Below are positions 1-8,166 of a DNA stretch of 64,000 bases, piece after piece; the stretch's first letter is position 1; the number at the start of each line of letters is the position of its first letter. The notes under the pieces were generated by a model, which worked only from the letters and a program-made list of their open reading frames with translations, had not been told where the DNA came from and searched no databases. Origin of the DNA: Spirosoma luteum DSM 19990 (GTDB taxonomy: Bacteria > Bacteroidota > Bacteroidia > Cytophagales > Spirosomataceae); the NCBI RefSeq assembly GCF_000374065.1, contig NZ_KB893312.1, positions 62,121-126,120 of the forward strand, written 5' to 3'. The position numbers and the translations under genes are program-made.

Positions 1-1394
1 TAGATACTTTTGTTGGGGCTGCTGGTACCTGATACCGTAAAGGGCGTTGAGTTACAATTCTGAATCCAGCCGCTGGCCGGATTTTTGACCTGTACAATCT
101 CATCGGCGGTATGCAACCCTTTCCAGTCAGTTTCGGGATTGCTGCCATCTATGGGTTGATTCCAGTCGAACCTGGGGTTACGTTTCGGCATAAAATTACC
201 GTGCCAGTAGGCAATTGTCCCATCGGCATCGGCATACACGGTATTGTTCGACGCATTGCCGTTGAGCTTCATTACGTCCTTGAAACTGGCGTAGTTAGTC
301 GCTTTTGTCCGCAGGTACGATTGTTCCAGCGCATTCAGTGGTGTGTTCATCATGGCAATCGCAATCCATTTGCCATTCTTCTCGCCCACAACGGGGCCAT
401 GCTGCGTCCAGTACATGGTAAATTCTTTGTACTGAATGCCGCTATCGGTTTTATAGGGGAGCTTAACTTTCTGACTCGGAACGGGCTTTATCTGGCCGCC
501 ATGCCGATAAAAAAGTGCCCCGTTCTTCTTTTCAATCGTTTCCAGATATTCATCCATCGAGTCGGCATAGCTGGAGGTATGCATCCAGCCGCAATGCTCG
601 TTGAAGCCCTGATACACGAAGAACTGTCCCCACGTCACGGCTCCGTAGGCATTCAGCCCCTGCTGACTAACCATCTGTACCTCCGACCGGAAATAGAACG
701 AGGTATGCGGATTAATAAGCAGTAACGCATTCTTCGTGGCACTTTTGGCGGGGGCAATTGCAAATCCATTCGACCCGACGGATTCGCGTTCGTAGATATC
801 CGTGTTGTCATTCTTTTGCATCATGGACGTTTTACGCTGCTCGTAAAAGTCCTGTAGTCTGCCAGTGGGAATCACGCTGATATTACCGCCAATACTACCC
901 TCACTGAACATAAGTGGCATCCAGGGCCGAAATCGGGTCAGAAGCCGTGGCTTTACCGTTGGGTGGGTATGCAGGTAATAGTTGGTGCCATCGGCGAAGG
1001 CATCGAGCAGGCTCTTCATCCAGACCGGGCTTTTTTTGTAGAGCGCAACCGCCTGGGTCGTATCCATAAACAGCCGTGCCCGCAAATCGTGATACAGTGC
1101 CGATTCGCCCTCTACTTCGGCCAGCCGCCCAATTGCATCCAGGTAGTTCATCTCAACCCGGTCGAAATCATCCTCGCACTGCGTAAACAACAGGCCAAAT
1201 ACCACATCGGCATCGGTTTTCCCGTAGATGTGCGGCACACCCCAGGTATCGCGGGTGATGGTGACCTGCTTAGCCCGTTGCTGCCAGCGGGCAATATCGG
1301 CTTTGGCGAATGGCTGGGCATGAGTTATGCTTGCACTCAGGTAGACTAACAGACTGAAAATTAAACCGGGAGATTGGAAAACAGGACGATTCAT
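1..1394 (-). CDS. Penicillin acylase family protein (partial, C-terminus outside window)
   Basis: An open frame runs from an ATG at 1394 off the left edge, giving about 464 residues. Residues 1-26 look like a signal peptide ending in THAQ, so export to the periplasm is likely. The early sequence has the TRDTWGVPHIYG segment found near the N-terminus of penicillin/acyl-homoserine-lactone acylases. Around residue 208 there is ESVGSNGFAIAP: in this Ntn-hydrolase family the precursor self-cleaves before the Ser of a SN-G/W motif, and that Ser becomes the N-terminal nucleophile of the beta chain. An alpha part of about 200 residues fits the usual family layout. It should hydrolyse amide bonds of acylated substrates; beta-lactam, acyl-homoserine lactone or another acyl amide cannot be told apart. 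The amidase gene lies upstream on the same strand, separated by a terminator. Confidence 0.88.
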   Translation of the reverse strand, partial: MNRPVFQSPGLIFSLLVYLSASITHAQPFAKADIARWQQRAKQVTITRDTWGVPHIYGKTDADVVFGLLFTQCEDDFDRVEMNYLDAIGRLAEVEGESALYHDLRARLFMDTTQAVALYKKSPVWMKSLLDAFADGTNYYLHTHPTVKPRLLTRFRPWMPLMFSEGSIGGNISVIPTGRLQDFYEQRKTSMMQKNDNTDIYERESVGSNGFAIAPAKSATKNALLLINPHTSFYFRSEVQMVSQQGLNAYGAVTWGQFFVYQGFNEHCGWMHTSSYADSMDEYLETIEKKNGALFYRHGGQIKPVPSQKVKLPYKTDSGIQYKEFTMYWTQHGPVVGEKNGKWIAIAMMNTPLNALEQSYLRTKATNYASFKDVMKLNGNASNNTVYADADGTIAYWHGNFMPKRNPRFDWNQPIDGSNPETDWKGLHTADEIVQVKNPASGWIQNCNSTPFTVSGTSSPNKSI

Positions 1395-1424
1395 TGAGGC
1401 TAGTTTGATGAAATGAAGGGAAAA

Positions 1425-1454
1425 CAGCTATTGGTCATCACTGACCAATAGCTG
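1425..1454 (-). terminator. Rho-independent terminator of the amidase gene
   Basis: Perfect 13-bp inverted repeat (cagctattggtca / tgaccaatagctg) with a 4-nt loop, followed on the minus strand by TTTTCCC. The amidase stop codon (1438-1440) sits in the loop, so the last codons form one arm. Confidence 0.75.
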
Positions 1455-3030
1455 AAAATTGTTTGGGAGCTACACGGCGGTGGGTTTTCTGCTCATAGCC
1501 GTATACGAGTCGAATTAACGTTGGTTCATCGAACATACGGCCCAGAAACTGAATACCAGCGGGAAGATTACCCGTAGTGAATCCCATAGGAATGGTGAAA
1601 GCAGGCTGGCCCGTGGCGGGGGCAATTAACTGGCTATTATCGCCTTTGTAGCCTTTTGCGTCGCCTACCAGAGCGGGTGGATAATTCCAGCTTGGGTACA
1701 CCAGCGCATCCACATGCAGCCGATCCATTTCGGCTTCTATCGCTTTCCGGTACTTGATCCGAAGTGGGTCCGTAAAGGCATCCCCACAGGGAATTTCGGG
1801 GTGACCGGCCCGGCCCGTGTGAGTTTGCTGGTAGGTAATCCGGTCGCGCACAATGTCTGAATAGCCACCCACCCGGATAATATCCTCCAGCGTTTTCAGG
1901 GTATCTCGCTTTACAAAGGTGCGGAGGTAGTCTTCTACGTCGGCTCTGAATTCGGCACACCACTGATTGGCCCGCAGCAAATCGAAATCAGTGATGGTTA
2001 CGTCAATGACTTTAGCACCTGCCTGCGTCATATCCAGCAGTGCCTGATTGAAAAGCTGTTTGATTTCGGGGTGGATGTTTTTATCGGTTATCTGACGCAT
2101 CACCCCAATGTGGGCACCTTTCAGCCCGTCTTTTTGCAAAAACTGCGTGTAGTTTTTAGGGACTTTCCCCTGGCTATTCTGGGTAATCGGGTCGTTGGGG
2201 TCATACCCCGCCGTAATCTCCAGTAGCCGGACGGCATCTTCCACGGTTCGGCACATGGGTCCACCTACATCGTTGCGGGTATAGAGGGGAATGATGCCGT
2301 ATCGACTCACCAGGCCCAGCGACGTTCTAAGGCCCACCAGCGCGTTGTGCGACGATGGCCCCCGGATGGAGTTACCCGTATCAGAGCCAAGCCCCACCGT
2401 GCCCATGTTAGCCGCTACGGCTGCAGCTGTTCCTCCGCTCGATCCGGCGGGTACGTAGGCCAGATTATACGGATTCAGGGTTTCGCCCGCCATCGAACTC
2501 TGCGAGTGCATGGGTGTAAAGGCCCACTCGGCCATGTTCGATTTGGCCAGAATAACGGCACCGGCTTCCCTGAGTTTCCGAACCTGCCAGGCATCTTCCA
2601 TTGGCTCGAACCCTTTCAGGGCAATAGAGCCGCCCGTTGTTTGCAGGCCCTTTGTATTGAAATTGTCTTTCACAATAACCGGAATACCATGCAGAGGACG
2701 AAGTTTGCCGGTTTTTCGGAACTCCGCATCGAGTGCTCTGGCCGTTGCGACAGCGTCCGGATTGATCAGGATAATAGAATTGAGTTTGGTGGGCTGGTCG
2801 TAGGTCTGGATACGCTTAAGGTACTCATTGACCAACTGTTCACTCGTCAATGACCCAGACCGAAAGGCCCGGTGGATATCACTAATGGTCGCTTCGACCA
2901 GTTGAAAAGTAGGAGCAGGAGGGGACTTTGGCCGCGGCTGAGCCTGAACGGACATTAGCCAGTGAAGATGTAGCAGTAGCAAAAACGCATACCGGCATAC
3001 CGGATGAATGATACGAATAGGTTGCTGCAT
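1438..3030 (-). CDS. Secreted amidase (amidase signature family)
   Basis: 530 residues. The N-terminus is basic then hydrophobic (residues 12-31, ending SVQAQ), consistent with a signal peptide. The amidase-signature core is clear: Lys121 in VIVKDNF, the Gly/Ser loop PAGSSGG with Ser197/198, and Ser221 in GSDTGNSIRGP. The Lys-Ser-Ser spacing (121/197/221) nearly equals that of GatA in this window (76/151/175), so the Ser-cisSer-Lys triad looks intact. Unlike GatA it is exported and stands alone, so it is more likely a peptide- or amide-hydrolysing enzyme than a tRNA amidotransferase. Its substrate is unknown. It has its own terminator and follows an intergenic gap, so it is probably a single-gene unit. 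Confidence 0.9.
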   Translation of the reverse strand: MQQPIRIIHPVCRYAFLLLLHLHWLMSVQAQPRPKSPPAPTFQLVEATISDIHRAFRSGSLTSEQLVNEYLKRIQTYDQPTKLNSIILINPDAVATARALDAEFRKTGKLRPLHGIPVIVKDNFNTKGLQTTGGSIALKGFEPMEDAWQVRKLREAGAVILAKSNMAEWAFTPMHSQSSMAGETLNPYNLAYVPAGSSGGTAAAVAANMGTVGLGSDTGNSIRGPSSHNALVGLRTSLGLVSRYGIIPLYTRNDVGGPMCRTVEDAVRLLEITAGYDPNDPITQNSQGKVPKNYTQFLQKDGLKGAHIGVMRQITDKNIHPEIKQLFNQALLDMTQAGAKVIDVTITDFDLLRANQWCAEFRADVEDYLRTFVKRDTLKTLEDIIRVGGYSDIVRDRITYQQTHTGRAGHPEIPCGDAFTDPLRIKYRKAIEAEMDRLHVDALVYPSWNYPPALVGDAKGYKGDNSQLIAPATGQPAFTIPMGFTTGNLPAGIQFLGRMFDEPTLIRLVYGYEQKTHRRVAPKQFSAIGQ

Positions 3031-3385
3031 ACAATACGTCTGGACGGGTAATTGTTTGGTAAAAATACGATTTCCAAGTTGCTGTAAGCTAATGAATAGA
3101 AATTTGCTCCTGTTTATACGGCATACTTTTTAGTTTATAAAATTTATTCTATCTCACCAATTGGAAAGAACCAGCAATTGCCACTAAGAAATACGGGGTA
3201 TAAACCATGTTTTTTTCTGATGTACCTGCTCTATCTGCCAGGGCTATTCGGCCTCTGATTATGTTTGTGTTATCTCTTTGAAATCAGGTAGTTATTTCGT
3301 ATTTTTATCTCCCCAATTTTCAACAGATAACCATACTAATGAGCCGGGTTTTGACCTGAACGCCACTGCCCGGCATTTAATCCGC
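3031..3385. other. Intergenic region with no gene I can support
   Basis: AT-rich spacer between two divergent genes. The plus-strand reading frame of the next gene continues upstream to a TTG at 3278, but no ATG lies in that extension, so I left it out. I see no convincing promoter box or repeat. Confidence 0.5.
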
Positions 3386-4084
3386 ATGAAGAAAGGACGC
3401 TCAAATCCAAATCAACTCCAGATCGATTTTCTGGCGGCCTTCCGCCAGATGCTTGTTAGCCTGGGGAATCCCGAAAACCTACCCGTCAATGAAAGCCTGT
3501 TCATGCGCATGACGGATCAGTGGGAAAATACCCGCGTTATTCCAGCTAACCTGCTCTTTCAGAAAAGCCCTGTGGAGGCTGTTATTTTCCGGCTACAAAA
3601 ACTGGAGCAGGAAAAGGGCGAAGAACGGTTACGGTTTCCCCATGAATTTATAGCCGGTGAAATCCGGGGAGAGCAGGGACTCACGGGATTCTCAGCCCGG
3701 TTTCGGGAGCAGGGGTGGGTCATCCTGCCCGCTGAATTATCCGCTATGTACAAAAATCTGTTTTTGAATATACTGGCGGCTTCCGTAGGCCTTGACCATT
3801 TGTATCCCGCCAAAAAAGAATTGCTGGCCGAAGCCGAGCGCGTAGCGCTGGAAGCGATGCTGCCCGAATCCGAAGTGCGTAAGTTTTTCGGTTTACGCCT
3901 GACTCGTTTTCCCGACAGCTTCCGTAGCGAAGTGGTCAATTACTATAACATTCCGTTCGATTACGTCCTGAAGCGGGCTAATCATCTTGGGATGGTATCG
4001 GAACAGGTGCTGGAAGAATCACGCATTAGTCAGCCCCTACGCTCAACCATTCTACGCCGTCCGCAGAGCAGCCGGGCCGCCTAA
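3386..4084 (+). CDS. Hypothetical protein, about 232 aa
   Basis: I do not recognise the family. The protein is soluble, mixed in composition, with no signal peptide, membrane segment or metal-binding HExxH. The middle is charged and helical (EKGEERLRFPHEF). The C-terminal part contains a stretch (VVNYYNIPFDYVLKRANHLG) that loosely recalls the helical tail of ImmA/IrrE-like proteins, whose members use such a segment after the peptidase core. The peptidase residues are absent, so I do not assign that function. The start was set at the first ATG (3386); the frame stays open to a TTG at 3278, which would add 36 residues. A hairpin follows at 4139. Codon usage is like its neighbours. Confidence 0.6.
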   Translation: MKKGRSNPNQLQIDFLAAFRQMLVSLGNPENLPVNESLFMRMTDQWENTRVIPANLLFQKSPVEAVIFRLQKLEQEKGEERLRFPHEFIAGEIRGEQGLTGFSARFREQGWVILPAELSAMYKNLFLNILAASVGLDHLYPAKKELLAEAERVALEAMLPESEVRKFFGLRLTRFPDSFRSEVVNYYNIPFDYVLKRANHLGMVSEQVLEESRISQPLRSTILRRPQSSRAA

Positions 4085-4138
4085 CGAGGAACTGTATTAC
4101 GAAAGATTAAGGCAGTTGTAAAAACCTAATTGATAACG

Positions 4139-4172
4139 AGCCGGTTAGATACGTGAACGCACTTAACCGGCT
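4139..4172 (+). terminator. Hairpin downstream of the hypothetical gene, abutting the next ATG
   Basis: agccggtta and taaccggct form a 9-bp stem with a 16-nt loop, followed by tcttta. It ends 6 nt before the start codon of the PEBP-family gene, so it could be a terminator of the upstream gene or a structured leader of the next one. Confidence 0.5.
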
Positions 4173-4177
4173 TCTTT

Positions 4178-4771
4178 ATGCGTACTATCTGGCGGATTTT
4201 ACTGGGACTTGTTCTAGTTGTAGTCCTGGTTCTCGTTGGTATGCACTTTTGGGCTGCGAGCGGTCGAAACAAAGAGGAGCAAAAGCTCGTGGCACTTAAT
4301 AAATACATACGTGTTTCGAGCCGTTCTTTTCCCCCAGATGGTGACATGCCCGTCAGTTGCAGTTGTAAGGGGGAGGAGCGTTCTCCCGAAATTTCCTGGG
4401 AAAATGTTCCTCTTACAGTTACATCATTCGTTATTCTGGCCACGGATTACGACGTACCCACGCCTGCATTTCCAATTTTCAACTTGTCGCACTGGGTCGT
4501 TTATAATATACCCACAGCTGTGCGAAGCTTACCCGATGGCGTTACGCCAGCCCAAATGATTGCCTTAGGTGGCAAAGTCGGTAAAAACTCGCTGGGCAAT
4601 TTGAAATTTATTGGCCCATGCCCTCCCCTGGGTCGTCATGCGTATGTGTTCCGGGTGTATGCGCTCGACCAACTGCTTTCGTTCCCGGGTGTACCCGACA
4701 AGCAGGTGGTACTTGATGCCATGGAAGGGCATATTCTTGGATATGGTGAGTTGACGGGCTACTTCCAATAA
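4178..4771 (+). CDS. YbhB/YbcL-type phosphatidylethanolamine-binding (PEBP) family protein
   Basis: 197 residues. Residues 1-25 form a hydrophobic membrane anchor or uncleaved signal (GLVLVVVLVLVGMHFW), so the domain should face the periplasm. The remainder has the PEBP fold landmarks: DGDMPVSCSCKG and SPEISWENVP near the start of the domain, then LSHWVVYNIP, GPCPPLG and HAYVFRVYALD. In this family such residues line a small anion/ligand pocket. Bacterial members are called Raf-kinase-inhibitor-like by homology only, and their cellular role is largely unknown. The ATG at 4178 directly follows a hairpin; a later Met at residue 22 is possible but would break the anchor. Confidence 0.85.
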   Translation: MRTIWRILLGLVLVVVLVLVGMHFWAASGRNKEEQKLVALNKYIRVSSRSFPPDGDMPVSCSCKGEERSPEISWENVPLTVTSFVILATDYDVPTPAFPIFNLSHWVVYNIPTAVRSLPDGVTPAQMIALGGKVGKNSLGNLKFIGPCPPLGRHAYVFRVYALDQLLSFPGVPDKQVVLDAMEGHILGYGELTGYFQ

Positions 4772-5089
4772 TTACTTCCTTGTCTTTCAGCAGACACATC
4801 CCGTCGACAGTACTCCGACTGTCACTACAAGCTACTTTCCATTATCTCATTGCCATCGGCCTATACCTGACAATGTGCTGATATTGTTCATTTGTGACTT
4901 ATTCGGAGAAGGATTTGTCTACAAACAGGAATAATAAACGAATTAGCCTTATTACCTGATTCCGATTTGGAAATTATCATAGAATACACCTGTTTTGTAT
5001 AATCTATCTAATCAATAGATTATAACTACTAAAAGTCTACCGACAACCGGGAGTATAGGGAGTAATACACATCAAACCGTATTTAAGCT
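4772..5089. other. Leader/promoter region of the first TonB receptor
   Basis: 318 bp without a gene. It contains an AT-rich dyad (4998-5024, listed separately) about 65 bp before the receptor ATG, and a short dyad gacagt/actgtc around 4806-4823 that may end the PEBP transcript. No other structure seen. Confidence 0.5.
4998..5024. promoter_or_regulatory. Perfect AT-rich inverted repeat, candidate operator
   Basis: tataatctat and atagattata form a perfect 10-bp dyad with a 7-nt spacer. A TTTG element lies directly before it (4994-4997), so a protein bound here could overlap the promoter of the downstream receptor gene. No matching regulator can be named. Confidence 0.45.
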
Positions 5090-7945
5090 ATGAAACAGCG
5101 AATTTTTACACTACCATTCATCTTTTTGAGTCTGCTTGGTTCACTACCCCTTTTAGCCCAGGACGATTTGGTCTTATTGTCTGGCCGCGTTGATGATAGC
5201 GAAACGCATCAACCCATTCCGGGGGCGGGGGTATTAATCAAGAATACAGTCGCAGGAACCATTACGAACGAGTCAGGGGAATTTACGCTTAGAACAAAAG
5301 TGAAATTCCCTTTTACCCTGGTATTCCAGGTAATAGGCTATGCGCCCAGGGAACTGACCGTAGAGCGGCCGGGTGATAAAATAGCCATATCTCTCAACAC
5401 ACAGGCTATTTTAGGCAAAGAGGTGGTCGTTACAGCCTCCCGAATCGAAGAAGACATTCTTAAGTCGCCGGTCGCAATCGAAAAACTAAATCTTCGGGTA
5501 CTAAAAGAAAGCCCGGCTCCCAGTTTCTACGATGCACTCGAAAATGTGAAAGGAGTGCAAATGACCACATCCAGCCTTACTTTCAAGGTGCCTAACACAC
5601 GGGGCTTCAACATACCGAACAACTTTCGGTTTATGCAACTGGTGGATGGAGTTGATATGCAGGCTGCTACATTGGGTGTACCGCTGGGCAACGCCATTGG
5701 CCCGACTGAACTCGATATCGAAAGTATTGAAATTACACCCGGAGCGGCTTCGGCCTTGTACGGCATGAATGCGATAAATGGGCTAGCCAACCTCCAGACG
5801 AAAAGTGCTTTTCAGTACCAGGGCGTGAGTTTATATCAGAAAACGGGGGTCAACCACGTCGATGGCATTGATCGCAACCCCTCTTTACTAACCGAATCAG
5901 CCGTTCGGATAGCCAAAGCGTTTGGCAATAAATTCGCCTTCAAACTGAATTTTAGCTACTTACAGGGTACCGATTGGCTAGCCAATACGCAAACAGATCA
6001 AAATCCACAGAATAAGACCTCAGCTAACCCCCGTTTTCCGGGTTTATCGGGTGCCAGCAATCCAGCAGCCGATTTATGGAATCGTTATGGTGATGATGGC
6101 AGTTCGCGGTCGGCAATAGCCATACAGTACAAGGGAAAAACGGAAACCTTTAACGTAAGCAGAACAGGTTATTATGAAAGGGACCTCGTTAACCCAGCGG
6201 TTCGGAATGTGAAATTAGATGGTGGGTTATTTTATAAAATCAATGATAAAGTTGAACTGTCGTACGGGTATCGTTACGGGTTGATGGATGGCATTTTTCA
6301 GCGGGGAAACAAAATACAGTTAAAGAATGTAACGGTTCAGAATCATAAACTGGAACTGCACGGAACGGATTTTACCCTTCGTGGTTATACCCTGATTGAA
6401 AACACGGGAAACTCGTATAACCTGAATCCATTAGCCTACAACCTTGATTTGAACAATGGGTCTAACCCTGTTTGGGCGGGCAAATTTCAGAAAGAGCTTC
6501 AGACTCAGGTTGATGCTGGAGCGGATCTGGCAACGGCCATGACTCTGGCCCGATCTGTTGCCGACCAGGGACGCGTACAGCCGGGTACGGCGGCTTTCAA
6601 TGATCTGAAGAATACCATTATTGGCATCAACAACTGGGATATTGCGGTGAATACGCTTGGTGCTACTACCACCGGTGGAGCGGCCCTTTGGCAGCGTAGC
6701 AACACCTACCATGCCGATGCGCAACTGAATCTGCGTCGTTACATAACCTTTGCCGATGTGCTGGTAGGAGCCGATTACCGTCGCTACGAAGTAATTCCCG
6801 ATGGCAACAACTTTGTCGATTTCTCAAAACCTCTCGAGCAGCGTACTACCCCGGGAGGAAAAAATCAGATTTATACAAAATACGGCGCGTTCGTGTCCGT
6901 CACTAAAACGTTTTTAAGTGATAAGCTCAAAACGTCCGCTTCTCTGCGGGTTGATAATAATCCGGAGTTCTCACCCAAAATGAATCCACGTCTGGCATTG
7001 GTCTATACGGCTGCGGAAAAACACAACATTCGATTTACGTACCAGAATGGGTTCCGGTACCCGTCGCTGTTCGAAGCTCTGTCGTACGTTAATAATGCCG
7101 GAGTTCGGCGCGTTGGGGGACTGGCCCGGGTGAATGAAGGGTTAGGTTATCTGGAAAATTCCTACACACTGGCTTCTATCAATAATTTTGTTTCTGTTGT
7201 TAACGCCGATGTAGCCGGTGGTTTGTCCAGGAGTGATGCCGCCTTGAAAAACCGGGCGCAGCTGGCCGTTGCCGGTCTACCCGCTGAACAGCCAGAACAC
7301 ATCAACTCCCTGGAAATAGGCTACAAGAGTGTACTGGCCAAGAACAAACTGGCTGTCGATGCGGATGCATACTACAACAGTTACAGGAATTTTTTGGGTC
7401 AGGTCGATGTAGCCGTTCCTACAAACGGTAATGTGGGTTCCGACGCGGCCGTTCTGGATATGCTGACCCGCACCAAGCAGGTCCGTTACCGGGTATATAC
7501 CAATGCCAGGCAGGTATATTACAGTTACGGGGCTTCGGTGGGAGTGACGTATAACTTCTATCAGAAATACGTTTTATCGGGAAACTTCAATTACAACAAC
7601 CTAATTTCCAATGACAATCCTGATGTGTTTGTAACAGGGTTCAACACGCCCAAATACGTGACGAATATTAGTTTTGGTAATCGCGAAATTGCCAGGAACC
7701 TGGGCTTCAACGTCGTTTGGCGCTGGCAGGATAGCTTTTTCTGGCAAAGCCCGCTGGCCGACGGCGTTATTCCCGCTTATCAAACGGTTGACGCGCAGGT
7801 AACATACCGGGCACCCCAGCCAAAACTGACTTTCAAGCTGGGTGGGTCTAATATACTCAACAATCGTTACGTTCAGTACGCAGCTGGCCCAACCATTGGT
7901 GGTTTATACTACCTGGCTATAACCTGGGATGTGACGCGTTTTTAA
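5090..7945 (+). CDS. TonB-dependent outer-membrane receptor with carboxypeptidase-like regulatory domain
   Basis: 951 residues. A signal peptide (1-24, ending LLAQ) is followed by a CarboxypepD_reg-like beta-sandwich (about 27-105; the SGRVDD...GAGVLIKNT pattern), a plug domain (about 110-235, with ALENVKGVQM, NTRGF and PGAASALYGMNAING) and a large beta-barrel ending in an aromatic residue (DVTRF), typical of Bam-inserted proteins. It should import a bulky ligand across the outer membrane using TonB energy. No SusD-type partner lies next to it, which argues against a standard polysaccharide-utilisation locus and leaves siderophore, cofactor or peptide uptake possible. It is about 30% similar by eye to the next receptor. 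A candidate operator lies upstream and a terminator downstream. Confidence 0.92.
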   Translation: MKQRIFTLPFIFLSLLGSLPLLAQDDLVLLSGRVDDSETHQPIPGAGVLIKNTVAGTITNESGEFTLRTKVKFPFTLVFQVIGYAPRELTVERPGDKIAISLNTQAILGKEVVVTASRIEEDILKSPVAIEKLNLRVLKESPAPSFYDALENVKGVQMTTSSLTFKVPNTRGFNIPNNFRFMQLVDGVDMQAATLGVPLGNAIGPTELDIESIEITPGAASALYGMNAINGLANLQTKSAFQYQGVSLYQKTGVNHVDGIDRNPSLLTESAVRIAKAFGNKFAFKLNFSYLQGTDWLANTQTDQNPQNKTSANPRFPGLSGASNPAADLWNRYGDDGSSRSAIAIQYKGKTETFNVSRTGYYERDLVNPAVRNVKLDGGLFYKINDKVELSYGYRYGLMDGIFQRGNKIQLKNVTVQNHKLELHGTDFTLRGYTLIENTGNSYNLNPLAYNLDLNNGSNPVWAGKFQKELQTQVDAGADLATAMTLARSVADQGRVQPGTAAFNDLKNTIIGINNWDIAVNTLGATTTGGAALWQRSNTYHADAQLNLRRYITFADVLVGADYRRYEVIPDGNNFVDFSKPLEQRTTPGGKNQIYTKYGAFVSVTKTFLSDKLKTSASLRVDNNPEFSPKMNPRLALVYTAAEKHNIRFTYQNGFRYPSLFEALSYVNNAGVRRVGGLARVNEGLGYLENSYTLASINNFVSVVNADVAGGLSRSDAALKNRAQLAVAGLPAEQPEHINSLEIGYKSVLAKNKLAVDADAYYNSYRNFLGQVDVAVPTNGNVGSDAAVLDMLTRTKQVRYRVYTNARQVYYSYGASVGVTYNFYQKYVLSGNFNYNNLISNDNPDVFVTGFNTPKYVTNISFGNREIARNLGFNVVWRWQDSFFWQSPLADGVIPAYQTVDAQVTYRAPQPKLTFKLGGSNILNNRYVQYAAGPTIGGLYYLAITWDVTRF

Positions 7946-8064
7946 ATTGCCCTGCCCAATCCCAGCGGGTTCAGTGAATACCAATCATTACTGTACAGAA
8001 TGGCCTGCGAAACGAAAGGGTAATTACATCGTCATAAGGTGAGCTAAAGTTTTTGGAATTTGTG

Positions 8065-8115
8065 GAAACTGTTTGCGTTATGTGATAAGACGCAAACAGT
8101 TTCTTTGTTTTTACC
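8065..8115 (+). terminator. Terminator between the two TonB receptor genes
   Basis: A perfect 14-bp stem (gaaactgtttgcgt / acgcaaacagtttc) with an 11-nt loop is followed by tttgttttt. It separates the two receptors into independent transcription units. Confidence 0.8.
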
Positions 8116-8166
8116 GTAAATACATTGGTTATTACCAGGTATACTACTGAACCCAACGACGTATTT

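Noticed and set aside
8125-8166. Upstream TTG start for the second TonB receptor
   Set aside because: It would place polar residues before the signal peptide that begins at the ATG at 8167.
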